Positions 21,272 through 32,508 of a DNA stretch of 64,000 nt are shown in pieces. The translations under genes and the position numbers were made by a program. Under the pieces are notes generated by a model. The model did no database searches. It was not told the DNA's origin and saw nothing but the letters and a program-made list of their open reading frames with translations. The stretch comes from Selaginella moellendorffii (Eukaryota > Streptophyta > Lycopodiopsida > Selaginellales > Selaginellaceae), in the NCBI RefSeq assembly GCF_000143415.4, contig NW_003314375.1, positions 395,235 through 459,234 on the forward strand. The letters run 5' to 3'. Within the stretch, counting starts at the first letter, position 1. Each line of letters starts with the position of its first letter.

Positions 21272-24200
21272 AATGGTAAGTCTTTTAGGCCAAGTAGAAA
21301 ATGGCATGAGGCCACATGCCATTCAGTAGCAACATTGGCATGCACCGATTGGGCTCTCGAGTGCAGTCCGGTTACAGATGGCGTGTAGCCTCACGCCATC
21401 TTAGGATGCAGCCTCAAGACATCTGATGCAGTGGTGAATGGCGTGTGGCCTCACGTTATTTCCAGCTGCTAGCTTTTCATCTGTCAGCTCTAATTGTTGT
21501 GCATTTCTGAACAGGCGAGGAATTGCGTTCTTCTTCCAGCCATTGTCAATGTGGATGCAGAGAAGGGAGAGGAGCTCACCAGTTGGACTTTCGGGATGGA
21601 AGGCGAGGATCTGAGGCTATACAACACAGATGGTGGGAGAAAAGAATGCATGGGGATCCTCATCCAAGTGACAGACACTCCATGCAGTTCTATGCAAGAA
21701 TATGGACTAGCACTTGTGGTAGAGACAGCGTCCGCCTTCAAGATCCACCTTGCACATCCTAGCGGCTTCCCGGAGGGGGGCAGCGGCTATGAGGAATTCC
21801 TAGAGGGAGCTAGGGAGAGGTTGTCCAGGAGGCCCACAATTTCAAAGACGCTGCGGGTCTATGAAGATCACATGGAATCCACGGACCTCACCTACGACGA
21901 TGTTTAAAAACTATATTCCAACATTGAGCCGTTGAGAGTGCCTCCAGTTCGCGAAGCGAAGGGGCAGGGGGGTCGATCTAGAAACTACCCCGAAGCAGAA
22001 AAGGGTGGTCAAGCTCAAGCCGACGTCTGACTCTCCTACTCCAAAAAAGAAGCTACTCGGTGATGCCATTGCCTCGGGTTCGAACACTACACCCACCAAA
22101 AAGAAGAGCCGCAAAGAGCAGAAAGAGCAAGAAGAGGCAGCAAAAATCGTCGCAGATAATAGTACTTGTTACTATTCCAACAAAGTATATACAATCGACG
22201 TGAGCCGTATCGACATCCAAAGCAAATACAACCACAGGCTAGTATCTGATGAGTGGGTGGAGAAACTTAAGCAGAAGATGCTGGCAAGTCCAGTAACACC
22301 CGACATCGCAGACGTGATCCCCTACTACCGAACAATGAAGGGCAAGACGAGGTTTCCAGACTTGATCAATAGGAAGGTGTTGGACGATCAGAACATCCGG
22401 TTCTATGCCGTCTCCGGGCAGCATTCTAGCTTGGCGATGCAAGAGATAGTTGTGGATATTATGGTGGGCGAGGAGGTGAAGAAAGTCTTCAAGACAAGAG
22501 TTGTCTGCCTGATAAAAGGCAACTCGCCCCTCCGATCTATCATATACATCTCCCACGCGCAGAATGTCAAGCAAGAAACATGCTACAAATCAGGTCTGCA
22601 CGAGACATTGGCACGAACACGGAAGCTCTGGGTTCAACTAAAGAAGCCACAAAAACCAGGACAAGGACGTGCACTAGCAACTAGCGCCTGGCAGGTAAGC
22701 CTCGTTGCATGTGGCATAGCATGTGGCCTCACGCCATTTCCATTGCAGGAATTCTCGAGTCTTCTCTCGAAAACACTGGGGGTCAATGACACACTCAGCA
22801 TCCATAACATTCTACTCGCGACAAAAGTTGTTTTTGACAAATGGGTAGATGTGCTGAGGAGGTACCATGACGGGGAGTTGCTAAACTCAATGGGTGTGGA
22901 GGACGGCCGGAAGCCCAATGATTTGAAGCTCAACGCCTTGCGTTTCTCGCGGTCTCTAGACGACGACGACCTTCTGACAGTGGCTAATGCTCTTCTACGT
23001 GGTGAGGTAGTCTTCAACAAGACCAAAATGACTCCCGGCCATATTGTGACATACGAGGACTTGTGCACGACTCTAAGAGCTCGTGCGCTATTGAAGGATT
23101 GGATCTTCGAGCAAGTGGCCGTGGAGAGGGTGAGCATCGACACCACGCAAGAGATGATGGAAGAGCTGGAGTTGTCAAATGAAGACATCGACGAGTACTT
23201 GAAGGGGGCCCCCAAGTTCATCGATCTGCTGCGGGATGCCACGAAAAGTAAAGCTGAGAAGTTGGATCAGTATCCAAATTTCATTAAGAGGGATGTCGAC
23301 CGCCGGCTTCAGAAACAACTCGACCCCGCAGCAGAGGCCTATCAAGAACCTTACCGGGTATACGTGAATTCGGATGAGGATCAAAGGTGGAGGAGCATCG
23401 TTTCCCGCGGAGATGAGCAGGTCAAGAACATCTTTTGTGTGATGGACTTCACAAACGAGGAGATCACTCATGCAGACGAAGTCAGCTCCATCATTGACTT
23501 AATGGTGGGACTTGCAGAGGTGGAATCTTCAGTCCACTATATGATCTACGACTCCGAATCCTATCACAAGTTCTGGAAGGCCTTGAACGAGGTGAAGGCT
23601 CGGTTGAAAGGCAAGGAGATGCGGGAGATCCATGGGATAATGGCTAAGAAGAAGATACCGACGAATGTTCGCATCTTCACACTCGCCCTTGTTATTGGTC
23701 CTGCAGCAGAGTGGGACTGGAGTGACTTCCCAGCTTCGTTCGACAAGGCCGATCGAATTGATCTGAGGGAGGTCAATTTACCCGTGCCTGAGGAACTGAA
23801 GATGGCTATGGAGCTTTCGAATCCAGAGAAAGCTCCAGGTGCAGCATGGGAAATGCTCAGCTGGGTCTTCAACGCAATAGCGGGTTGGTCACCTGCTTCC
23901 GACTCCAAGGGCAAATGCGTTGTCGAGTACAACTGCGGCGGACTATTCTTTCGAGCCGCACTACTCAAGGGTGTCCTGTGTGTTGCGGTGACAAACTCCA
24001 TTGAAGAGGTGACTTCAATGGAGCATATAATTACAGTTGCCAAAGAAAAATAGTATCTTCTCTGCGAACCTGGTGAGTACGCACTTTAAGTTTAAATGTT
24101 ATCTCACAAGCTCTGTATGCAGGAGCGTGGCCACCCCCAGATGCTGAAACGGCGTTAACAGCTACTGTTGAACATACCCATGTTGGGCCGAGCTCACAAC

Positions 24201-26190
24201 CTGCACAAGGTAAGGTCACGTGAGGCCTCATGCCATTTTGATTATAGATCGTTGTGAATATTCAGACACGAGGACTGAAAAGCGCACTGGTGGCGCGTCG
24301 AAGAAGGACAAACAGACAAGCAATAGGAAAAAAGGAGGTACAAATTATATTTGCAATGGCGTGTGGTCTCATGCCATTCCTTGCAGGAGACACTTCTTCA
24401 AAGGCAAAACAGGCAAGCACCAGCCAAGCTCAAACTGATAGTGGTCATAAAAAGCGAAAGCACGTTGGACAGTCGTCGGGATCAGAGGCGTTTGATTCGA
24501 AAAGGAAGAAGGGCAACGAAAAGATGATAGGTAATGCCTCGCGGTTATGGCGTGTGTGCTCATGCCATTCATTGCAGATCAAGGGCTGAGTGAAAGGAGC
24601 CAGTCACCACCTCCTGACTCACATTCCTATGGCAGACTCCCCTTCCCCAATCTCAATGGAGAGGTACAATGGATGAGGGATGCTTTTCAAGTCAGGGCCA
24701 CGTTTTTCTCATCTCGTCGTCTTCGAAGGGTGCAAGAACGTGCAGAAACCATGTTAAGATAGTCGGGTGAGGATACGGTCCTAGGTCACGCACTAAAACA
24801 GGCTATGGATGTCTTGTATTTTGAGATGGAGACTCGGCCAGATGATTTTCCCAAGATGGTCCTGGAAGAACAAGCCATCCAGCCTGAGCAGCCTATGGAA
24901 GAAATGCAGGAGGGGGATGAGGAGCCAGAGAAAGATAATGAGCAGGAAGAGCAGAAGGACGAAGAGGAGGACAAAGAAGAGGAGGACGAAGAAGAGGAGG
25001 ATGAAGAGGACTTGGATGGTCCTCACAATGGTGACGATCACAATAACGACGACGACGATGATGACGACGATGGCCAACCTGAGGTGGCCAAAGAGTAGCG
25101 GAGGAAGGTCATACAAGACAAACCATCAGGTAAATAATAGTACATCCATTCCTAACCTTTTACCATTTCTAACATTGTCCATGTAGGTCGCAGAGCAAAT
25201 GGTAAGTAGAGATTATTCAGTTGAATTAAGATACAAACTCTAGCCTTTAGTGTCGAGGAAGGATAGTGCCAAGCAAGGGTCGAAACGTATGTCCAATCCT
25301 TCAGAATCATCAGTGCGCCCAAGTGATATCGGTCCTAGTTCCTCAATAGCAGTTGATAGTAAATACAGTATAGTCGATTCAATATGCTAATGAGTTTGTT
25401 TTTAGTAGCCAGTAGGGAGGATACCATCTCAATCGAAGGGAGATATTTGGACATGCATATGGATCCGCCAGTGGACTCTACTTGCCTGCAAGAATCATCA
25501 GAGCTGGTGGAGGCTACTATCCATATCAACGCCAAGCAAGCTGACCACGCTCCACTTGATGCTACCCATACCACTAAGTAAATCTTGTCCACGTATCCAA
25601 CTGACGGTGACCAGGCGCCATTGGACCCGCATGAGGCCGCCCCAGCCGCCGAGCCAGTCGTATCCTCATTTCCAACGGACTCAACGTGTGCCCAATCGTC
25701 TGACTACGCGCCGTTGGAACCTCCCTACACCGCCCCTGCTGCCTGTTCGGTCATGTCCACTTTGCCAACGGAGGCACCAGCTAAAATGGCGTGTGATCAC
25801 ACGCCATCGGAACCACCCCATGCCACTGTTGAGCCAGTTGTATCAGAGTCTATAGCTGAAATGGCATGTGCCCACACGCCATCGGATGCGATTGACCCCA
25901 CATTGCAGAGGAGAGTATTTCCGCCCTTCACGTTTCCTCGACCAAAACCCTCTCAACGACCATCGGGAGCACCATTCGCTAATATTGTAGATGGTAAAAT
26001 TGACTTGTACCATTTTTTATGCTGACGCATTTTATTTCAGAGTCACGGCGAAGGTACTGTATCGTTTTTTATCTGAACGGTGTCCTTTTCTCCCATGAGC
26101 GTGGCTCGTCCTCGAATGTCACTGCACCCTCCAAAGCCTGCGGTCGCAAGTTGGTCAAAAGAGACAGATTGACATTAATCACACGGGAGA
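21272..26190 (+). CDS. Multi-exon transposon protein with ParB-like N-terminal domain and acidic tract (interrupted at 26197)
   Basis: Start ATG at 21272-21274, with the donor immediately after it and intron 21275-21514; exon 2 continues ARNCVLLPAIVNVD. The 21936-24050 block holds IDVSRID, VSDEWVEKLKQKM and FYAVSGQHSSLAMQEI. This order, with a GQHS-type box where ParB-like proteins have a GERR or GNHR box, suggests a ParB/sulfiredoxin-like fold (inference). Further introns: 22695-22748, 24210-24265, 24338-24386, 24531-24577, 25130-25186, 25202-25250, about 25359-25410, and 25994-26040. From the third on, all are phase 1 and the exons join in frame. Basic NLS-like tracts (KKRKHVG, KRKKGNEK) precede a Glu/Asp tract at 24860-25090. 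In-frame TAGs at 24051, 24760 and 25096, TAA at 25579 and an unresolved join near 21907 indicate decay. Confidence 0.6.
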
Positions 26191-26196
26191 AACTGC

Positions 26197-26583
26197 TGTC
26201 AGGAATCCCCCAATTCTTGCCACATTCTTGACTCTCGCCGGATTCCTGACCTGCAGACCACATTCTTGACTCTCGAGACATTTCCCTATTCCTGACTCTC
26301 AAGACACTTCCCGATTCCTGAGTCTCGAGACACTTCCCGATTCCTGAGTCTTGAGCCACATTCCTGATGATGATGTGGCGCCTCCTCGACCTCAACTGTA
26401 TTTAGGCCGTCCTCGATCCAAGAGTGGTGGAGCTTCATCAACCTATAGTATATATAGGTTAGCCTTGTTCCATTTCTCCACAATCTGAATCAACACCAGT
26501 CTAAGGCCTCTTCTTTGTTTTCACTAGCTTTTTCTCTTTGTCTTTAGCATTTTCCAGTCTTGATCTTGTTGGGGGTCTTGACA
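26197..26583 (+). repeat. 5' LTR of the chromovirus
   Basis: 387 bp, TG...CA. Contains short repeats of GATTCCTGAGTCTCGAGACAC-like units at 26280-26350 in U3, a TATA box, and the predicted RNA start near 26479. Confidence 0.95.
26444..26456 (+). promoter_or_regulatory. TATA box in the 5' LTR
   Basis: TATAGTATATATA, about 30 bp upstream of the CACAATCTG at 26479 that pairs with the primer-binding site. The spacing fits transcription starting at or next to 26479. Confidence 0.7.
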
Positions 26584-26585
26584 GT

Positions 26586-26600
26586 TTGATTCAGATTGTG
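26586..26600 (+). other. Self-priming primer-binding site
   Basis: TTGATTCAGATTGTG lies 2 nt after the 5' LTR and is the exact reverse complement of 26479-26493, the predicted first bases of the RNA. In Tf1 and sushi-type elements, the RNA 5' end folds onto such a site and is cleaved to prime reverse transcription. There is no tRNA-type TGG start here. Confidence 0.8.
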
Positions 26601-26681
26601 TTTTTTGCTTTTCTTTTAGCTCGTTTTGATTATTTGATTGCCTTTGTCTTTTTCCCCCTTTTCTTTTCTTTCTTCTTGCCA

Positions 26682-27652
26682 ATGGAGTCTCCAAGCCATC
26701 CTGATTTCTTTGCCGAAGTCCTTGCAAAAATCCAGTCTGAGAATACCGAGCTGAAGGCGACCTTCTTCGCATGCAGCAGGAGCTTGCTTCACTTTCGGCT
26801 CAAGGATCCAGCAAAGTTCTTGAACCGAAGGTGAGTTTCCCGGCGAAATTTTCAGGCAAGCGTTCGGAGCTTCGTGGATTTTTGAACCAAATGGAGCTGA
26901 TCTTTGCACTTCAACATCGGCGGTACCCCACTCCCGAGTCTCAAATCGGCGCGATTGGGACGTTGCTCGAGGGTGCAGCTTTGTCATGGTTTTCTCCTCT
27001 TTTGGAGAAGAGCATGAAAGGGGTCGTGGTTCCGGAGCTGATGGATCTTCAATTGTTCAAAGAGAAGCTCGAAACATGTTTTGGCGAGACGGATCGGGTT
27101 CGGGCTGCTACCACAAAGATGAGACGTCTCTCTCAGGGGTCTCGTCCTGCCTCGATCTACGTTGCAGAGTTCCAACTCCTTGCCTTGGACACTCAGTGGG
27201 ATGAGCGGGCCCTGATTGACCAATTTCGCTTCGGCCTCAACAACGGTGTCAAGGATTTGTTGCTCACCATGGAGGATCCCAAGGACCTGTCGGACGCCAT
27301 CAACAAAGCTGTTCGATGTGACAATCGTCTCTTTGAATGTCGTCAGGAAAGTCGCTGCGCCGCTGTTTTTCCGTCCCAAACTCAGGAATCCCAGCTTGAG
27401 TCTTCGGGGCATAGTCCTGAACCTACTGCTCCGGTCCCGATGGATATTTCTGGTACTCCCCGACTCATTAGAGGGAAGTTGAGTCCTACTGAGAGGCAAC
27501 ATCGAATATCTCATAATCTTTGCCTCTACTGTGCTGATCCTAATCACAAAGCAGCTGTGTGTCCCAGGAAGCCTCCCCGATTGCTCGAGTTCACTCTGCC
27601 TCAAAGTCCACTTCTGTTGCAGTCGGGAAACGACCCTGTCCAAACAGAGTAG
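26682..27652 (+). pseudogene. gag: gag (capsid/nucleocapsid), one frameshift
   Basis: Opens with MESPSHPDFFAEVL at 26682. The frame shifts near 26761-26766 (an apparent 2-nt gain in ACCTTCTTCGC) into the longer frame that carries the rest. That frame has the retrotransposon gag region (ELRGFLNQMELIFALQ; FKEKLETCFGETDR; ASIYVAEFQLLALDTQWDE) and a CX2CX4HX4C zinc knuckle (CLYCADPNHKAAVC, about 27523-27564). It ends at 27652, overlapping the pol frame by about 90 nt; pol is one frame back, consistent with -1-type expression or with a single ancestral reading frame that has decayed. Confidence 0.8.
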
Positions 27653-30600
27653 GAGCTGTCTGTTTGGACTCCCCAAATAAAAATCACTTTTCTTCCTTAT
27701 CAAGCTCCTCACCACCTTTCATCAAAGCCACCACCAATTCCCGCAACTTCCGCGTCCCATGTCTCCTTTCTTTCACCGGACAATCAGGAATCAAGGCTTT
27801 GGCGCTACTGGACTCGGGTGCAACTTCCTGCTTCATGGACACAGACTTTGCTGCCCGACATCATGTTCCTCTTTCTCCTACCATACGGGATCTGAGGGTT
27901 GAAGGCATCGGCGGGCATTTTGTGTCTCCATCTTCTGGACTTAGGGAAACATTGCCCGTTCGAGTACACATCGGGTCCACCGTCACCGATATCGCCTTCA
28001 ACATCATCAACAACAAGTCCTCCTCTGTGGTGCTCGGTCTTCCTTGGTTCCAACTACATCAGCCTCAGATTTGTTGGAAGGACTTACAGCTCATCTCTCC
28101 CACATCACCATCTCCCACGGCTTCCCTTGATGTTCATTGAGTCCGAATCAGGAAACGTTCCCTAAACTCAAGTCGGGGTTCTGTTCCTGACTCTACGAAG
28201 TTTTCATCCTCTTCTTTTTCCTCTCTTCCATCTTACATTGGACAGTATCCTCGTCTCATCATTCCATTTAGTCATACCCCTTCTCCTATCTCCACAATCA
28301 CTATGAAAGAACTCCTTCATGAAGAACCTCTTTTTCTTTTTGCTTTGCATGTTTCTCCTATCAGTCTTCCTGAGAAGTATCATGATTTTGGGGATGTGTT
28401 TGATAAGAAAAAAGCTAGTGTACTGCCTGTTCATCGGCCTTATGATTGTCCCATTGATTTACAGGAAGGAGCGTCACCTCCGTGGGGGCCTATCTACGGG
28501 TTATCCCCGTCCGAGCTTAAGGCCCTCAAAGAGTATGTGGATGAGAACCTTGCCTCGAGCTACATTCAGCATTCGCAGTCCCCGGCTGGAGCGCCTGTCT
28601 TCTTTGTCAAGAAGAAGGATGGGAGCTTGCGGCTAGTCATCGACTACCGAGGTTTGAACAAGGTGACTGTTCGGAACCGTTATCCGCTGCCCCTGATCTC
28701 GGACCTGTTGGAACGCCTCGGCGGTGCCCGCTTCTTCACCAAGATCGACCTCCGTGAAGCATACAACCTGATCCGGATCCGGCCTGGTGATGAATGGAAG
28801 ACTGCATTCCGAACCCGCTATGGCCACTTCGAGTACACTGTCATGCCATTTGGCTTGACAAATGCTCCAGCGGTTTTCCAACACATGGCGAACGACATTT
28901 TTCGGGAGTTTCTTGATCAGATGGTGATCGTCTACCTCGATGACATCCTCATCTACTCAAAAACTCAGGAGGAGCATGACGAACATGTTCGCAAGGTGCT
29001 AGTGAAGCTGCGAGAACACGGCCTATACGCGAAGCTTGAGAAATGTTCCTTTGATCAGCAATCTGTGGAGTTCCTTGGGTACATTGTCACTCCTGAGGGT
29101 ATCACGATGGATCCTGCTAAAGTCAAGACTATTCTCGAATGGGAGCCTCCACAATCAATGTCGGACGTTCAGGTTTTCCTTGGCTTCGCCAACTTCTACC
29201 GCAAATTCATTGATCACTACTCTGACATTGTCCTTCCTCTCACACATCTCACTCGCAAGGATGTTCCCTTCTCTTGGTCTGCTGCTGCCCAGCAGGCCTT
29301 CGACACACTCAAGGCGGCCTTCAGTTCTGCTCCTGTCTTGATCCATGCTGATTCCTCACAACCTTTCTTCATCGAGGCTGACGCCTCCGACTTTGCCATT
29401 GGTGCTGTGCTGTCTCAACTCGGAGCGGATCACGAACTTCATCCGGTCGCTTTCCATTCTCGGAAATTCCAGCCTGCGGAGATCAATTACGAAATCCACA
29501 ACAAGGAGCTCCTTGCCATCGTGGATTCCTTTGGAGAGTGGCGCCATTTCTTGGAGGGGGCGAGCCATCAAACAACAGTTTGGACGGATCACAAAAATCT
29601 CGAGTACTTTGCCACTTCCCGAGTTTTAAGCCGTCGTCAAGCAAGGTGGGCACAATTCCTGAGTCGGTTTGACTTTGTTATCAAGTACAGACCTGGAAAG
29701 TTTCAAGGCCTTCCTGATGCTCTTTCAAGGCGCTCCTATCTCAGTCTCAGGCCTGGTAATCCTGCCTTCGATCAACAGGATCAAGTTATCCTCGGTCCTG
29801 ATCGGCTTCAAGTTATGGCAATTTCCCTGGCCCCTCAGGACTCCTCCTTGATGGATGCAATCAGAAACGATCTTCAATCCGATGATCTCGCTAGCAACAT
29901 TTTCCCCCATCTTCAGGCTGGACACCCAGTGACTCCGGACTGCCGGTGATTTGACGAGTTCGAGTTCTTAGATGGCTTATTGTACCGTGGGGAGCAGCTT
30001 TACGTTCCTGAAGGTGATGCTCGAAGGTTGGTCTTGATGGCGTGCCACGATAGCCCGACTGCTGGTCACTTCGGCATTGCGAAAACCTATGAGCTAGTTG
30101 CACGGGACTTTTGGTGGCCTCACATGGACGACTACATCAAAGCTTTTGTTACCTCCTATGACACTTGTGCCCGGAATAAGGTACCTCGCCACCTTCCTTC
30201 AGGTTTGCTTTGTTCCCTTCCGGTCCCTTCAGGTCCTTGGGAATCCATCTCCATGGATTTCTTGAGTGATCTTTCGAGTTCTGGAGGCTTCAACAGCATT
30301 TTAGTCGTGGTGGATCGCTTCACAAAGATGGCGCACTTCTTGCCATGTACCAAGGAGTTTTCGGGCGAGGACATGGCAAAACTGGTATTCAGGGAAATTT
30401 TCCGACTTCATGGGATTCCTACAGATGTGGTTTCGGATCGGGGGCCTCAGTTCATCTCTCATTTCTGGCAACGGTTTTTGCAGCTGCTTGGAGTGAAGGC
30501 CAACCTCTCTTCGGCATATCATCCTCAAACTGATGGGCAGTCCGAGCGAACGATTCAGACGTTGGAACAATTCTTGAGGTGCTTCATCAACTATCATCAG

Positions 30601-31398
30601 GATAACTGGTTCGATATCCTTCCCCTTGCTGAGTTTTCCTATAACAACTCTGTTCACTCCTCTCTTCAAGTTTCCCCCTTCTTTGCGAACTCTGGCCGAA
30701 ATCCCCGATTCAATCTCTCACTTCCTTCTCCATCTGAATCCTCTCGTTCAAATCCCCACTCTGAGGCATTTATCTCCAACCTCAAGGAAATCCACAACTC
30801 CATCTCCTTCCACCTCCATCGTGCTCAGGAATCTCATAAAACGTTTGCCAATGTCCATCGTCAGGATTGTCCCCCTTACAATATCGGGGATAAAGTCTGG
30901 CTCCTCAGGCGAAATATCTCCACCACCAGGCCCTGTCCAAAACTCAATTTCAAACGCCTTGGTCCTTTCCCTATCACTGCCATCATTAATCCTGTCACTT
31001 ATCGCCTTGCACTTCCCTCCTCATATCAAATTCACCCTGTTTTTCACTCCTCTCTCCTTGAGCCTTATATTCCTAGTCCTATTCCAAATCGGGTCATTCC
31101 TCCGCCTCCACCAGTGCAGCTCGAGGATGGGTCTGAGTACGAGGTTCAGGACATCCTTGATTCCAAGATTTCACGGTCTAAACTCTACTATCTGGTGGAC
31201 TGGAAGGGTTACGGACCTGAGGAACGCACTTGGGAACCTGCGGACAACCTGATTCATTCTCCTGACCTTGTTCAGGACTTCCACCGCCGCTATCCTTCTC
31301 GTCCCAGTCCTCATTTTTTTTCTCCCTCTCCCATCCCTCGCCGCTCATCTCATCCTCCTCTTCGTTCTCGTTCACATCCTCGTTCCACTCGTTCTTGA
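27559..31398 (+). pseudogene. pol: pol (protease, RT, RNase H, integrase, chromodomain), two in-frame TGA
   Basis: One frame runs throughout, broken by TGA at 28138-28140 and 29947-29949. Protease: ALLDSGATSCFMD (27800-27830). RT: SPAGAPVFFVKKKDGSLR, FTKIDLREAYNLIRI, VIVYLDDILIYS (YLDD at 28933-28944). RNase H: FIEADASDFAIGAVLSQ, YEIHNKELLAIV. Integrase: HHCC region at about 30040-30180 in which the first Cys reads Tyr (SYDTCARNK), then the D,D,E set (ISMDFLSDL, VVSDRGPQFIS, DGQSERTIQTLEQF). Chromodomain at the C-terminus: LVDWKGYGPEERTWEP. Both stops are one transition from CGA. Family: chromoviruses (Ty3/gypsy). Confidence 0.9.
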
Positions 31399-31409
31399 GG
31401 AGGGGGTGC

Positions 31410-31796
31410 TGTCAGGAATCCCCCAATTCTTGCCACATTCCTGACTCTCGCCGGATTCCTGACCTGCAGACCACATTCTTGACTCTCGAGACATTTTCCT
31501 ATTCCTGACTCTTGAGACACTTCCCGATTCCTGAGTCTCGAGACACTTCCCAATTCCTGAGTCTCGAGCCACATTCCTGATGATGATGTGGCGCCTCCTC
31601 GACCTCAACTGTATTTAGGCCGTCCTCGATCCAAGAGTGGTGGAGCTTCATCATCCTATAGTATATATAGGTTAGCCTTGTTCCATTTCTCCACAATCTG
31701 AATCAACACCAGTCTAAGGCCTCTTCTTTGTTTTCACTAGCTTTTTCTCTTTGTCTTTAGCATTTTCCAGTCTTGATCTTATTGGGGGTCTTGACA
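31410..31796 (+). repeat. 3' LTR of the chromovirus
   Basis: 387 bp. Preceded by a purine-rich tract (TTGAGGAGGGGGTGC, ending at 31409) suited to priming plus-strand DNA synthesis. Same termini as the 5' LTR. Confidence 0.95.
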
Positions 31797-31801
31797 ACTG
31801 C

Positions 31802-32508
31802 GGGATCTAATAATGACCATGCGACACTTAAAACAGAGGGCCAGGTTCAATTTGCAATTGGGAGTTTGGACATCCATGATGCGCCACAATGCATTAACGT
31901 TGCTACAGATGATGCACGATCAGACGTGAATAATATTACCATTTGACTTTCTCCTAACGCAAGAGGATTGCTTGACTATGGTCCATGTGAGGGGTAGCAA
32001 GCCCATCTTCGTCAAGCCAGAGGCTGTAGTGATGAACCGGACTGCTAGGTCAAGTGAAATCCTCATCATCGATGACTCGCCGATTAAAACTGCAGCAAAC
32101 ACGCACACATATGCAGTGCACCCCATTTCTTGCAGTATGGAAACTAGGGAGAAGAAACCATATGTTCTGGGGGACCTTGCAAAACGGCTTGGAGCGATGG
32201 TGATAGAGAACCGGCCAGTCCAGGAGGTGGCTGCAGAAATCAACCAAATGGCAGATGGAACGGTATATCAGAAGCCATTTGATCAGACAGACACCAGTCA
32301 TCATTTATGGCATGTATATTGTCTAGCCAAGCACTATCCGCATCTCCATAATCTGCTCAACCGGATGGGTTCTTCGACCACTGAACATGAGCGTGGACGT
32401 ATTAGAGAAGAGATGGCATTACTATTGGGTTTAAATCCTGATAGTGTGGAGAGTGATGAAATTCCAAGATTATTGTATAGGCGTTGGAGGCAAAAAATAA
32501 CAGTCTGA
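31802..32508 (+). CDS. 3' part of the ParB-like transposon gene after the nested retroelement
   Basis: Sequence continues from 26196 once the chromovirus and one ACTGC copy are removed. The clearest segment is 31960-32508, with KPIFVKPEAVVMNRTARSS, RHHLWHVYC-type His/Cys region (HHLWHVYCLAKHYPHLHNL) and a terminal helix EMALLLGLNPDSVESDEIP before the stop at 32506-32508. An intron-like GTGAATAATATT...ACGCAAG lies at 31926-31963, but its phase does not fit my upstream frame, so the join is uncertain. No family recognised. A palindrome copy follows at 32543. Confidence 0.5.

Larger units (their letters stand above)
26197..31796 (+). mobile_element. Ty3/gypsy chromovirus, Tf1/sushi-like self-priming type
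   Basis: Two 387-bp LTRs (26197-26583 and 31410-31796), TGTCAGG...CTTGACA, flanked by ACTGC (26192-26196 and 31797-31801). Order: gag with CCHC knuckle, protease, RT with YLDD, RNase H, integrase, chromodomain. The LTRs differ at 8 of 387 positions by eye, 7 of them transitions, so the insertion is fairly recent. The PBS complements the element's own RNA start. A gag frameshift and two in-frame TGA codons suggest this copy is not autonomous. It interrupts the plus-strand gene of the giant transposon. Confidence 0.95.

Noticed and set aside
20848-21272. Arg/Ser/His-rich ORFs upstream of the plus-strand transposon gene
   Set aside because: Low-complexity CTCGCG repeats open on both strands; better explained as a CpG-rich leader.
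24051-25581. Nuclear stop-codon reassignment (TAR=Gln, or TGA sense)
   Set aside because: The transposase gene of the same element has no TAR in about 949 codons, and the in-frame stops include both TAR and TGA; C-to-T decay explains all.
14684-25882. Palindromes as a CRISPR array or bacterial-type repeat
   Set aside because: Spacing is irregular, units are symmetric, and many lie in introns of a eukaryotic gene; no cas genes.
26197-31796. Endogenous retrovirus or caulimovirus-type insertion
   Set aside because: No envelope or movement-protein gene; order PR-RT-RH-IN-chromodomain with LTRs marks a Ty3/gypsy chromovirus.
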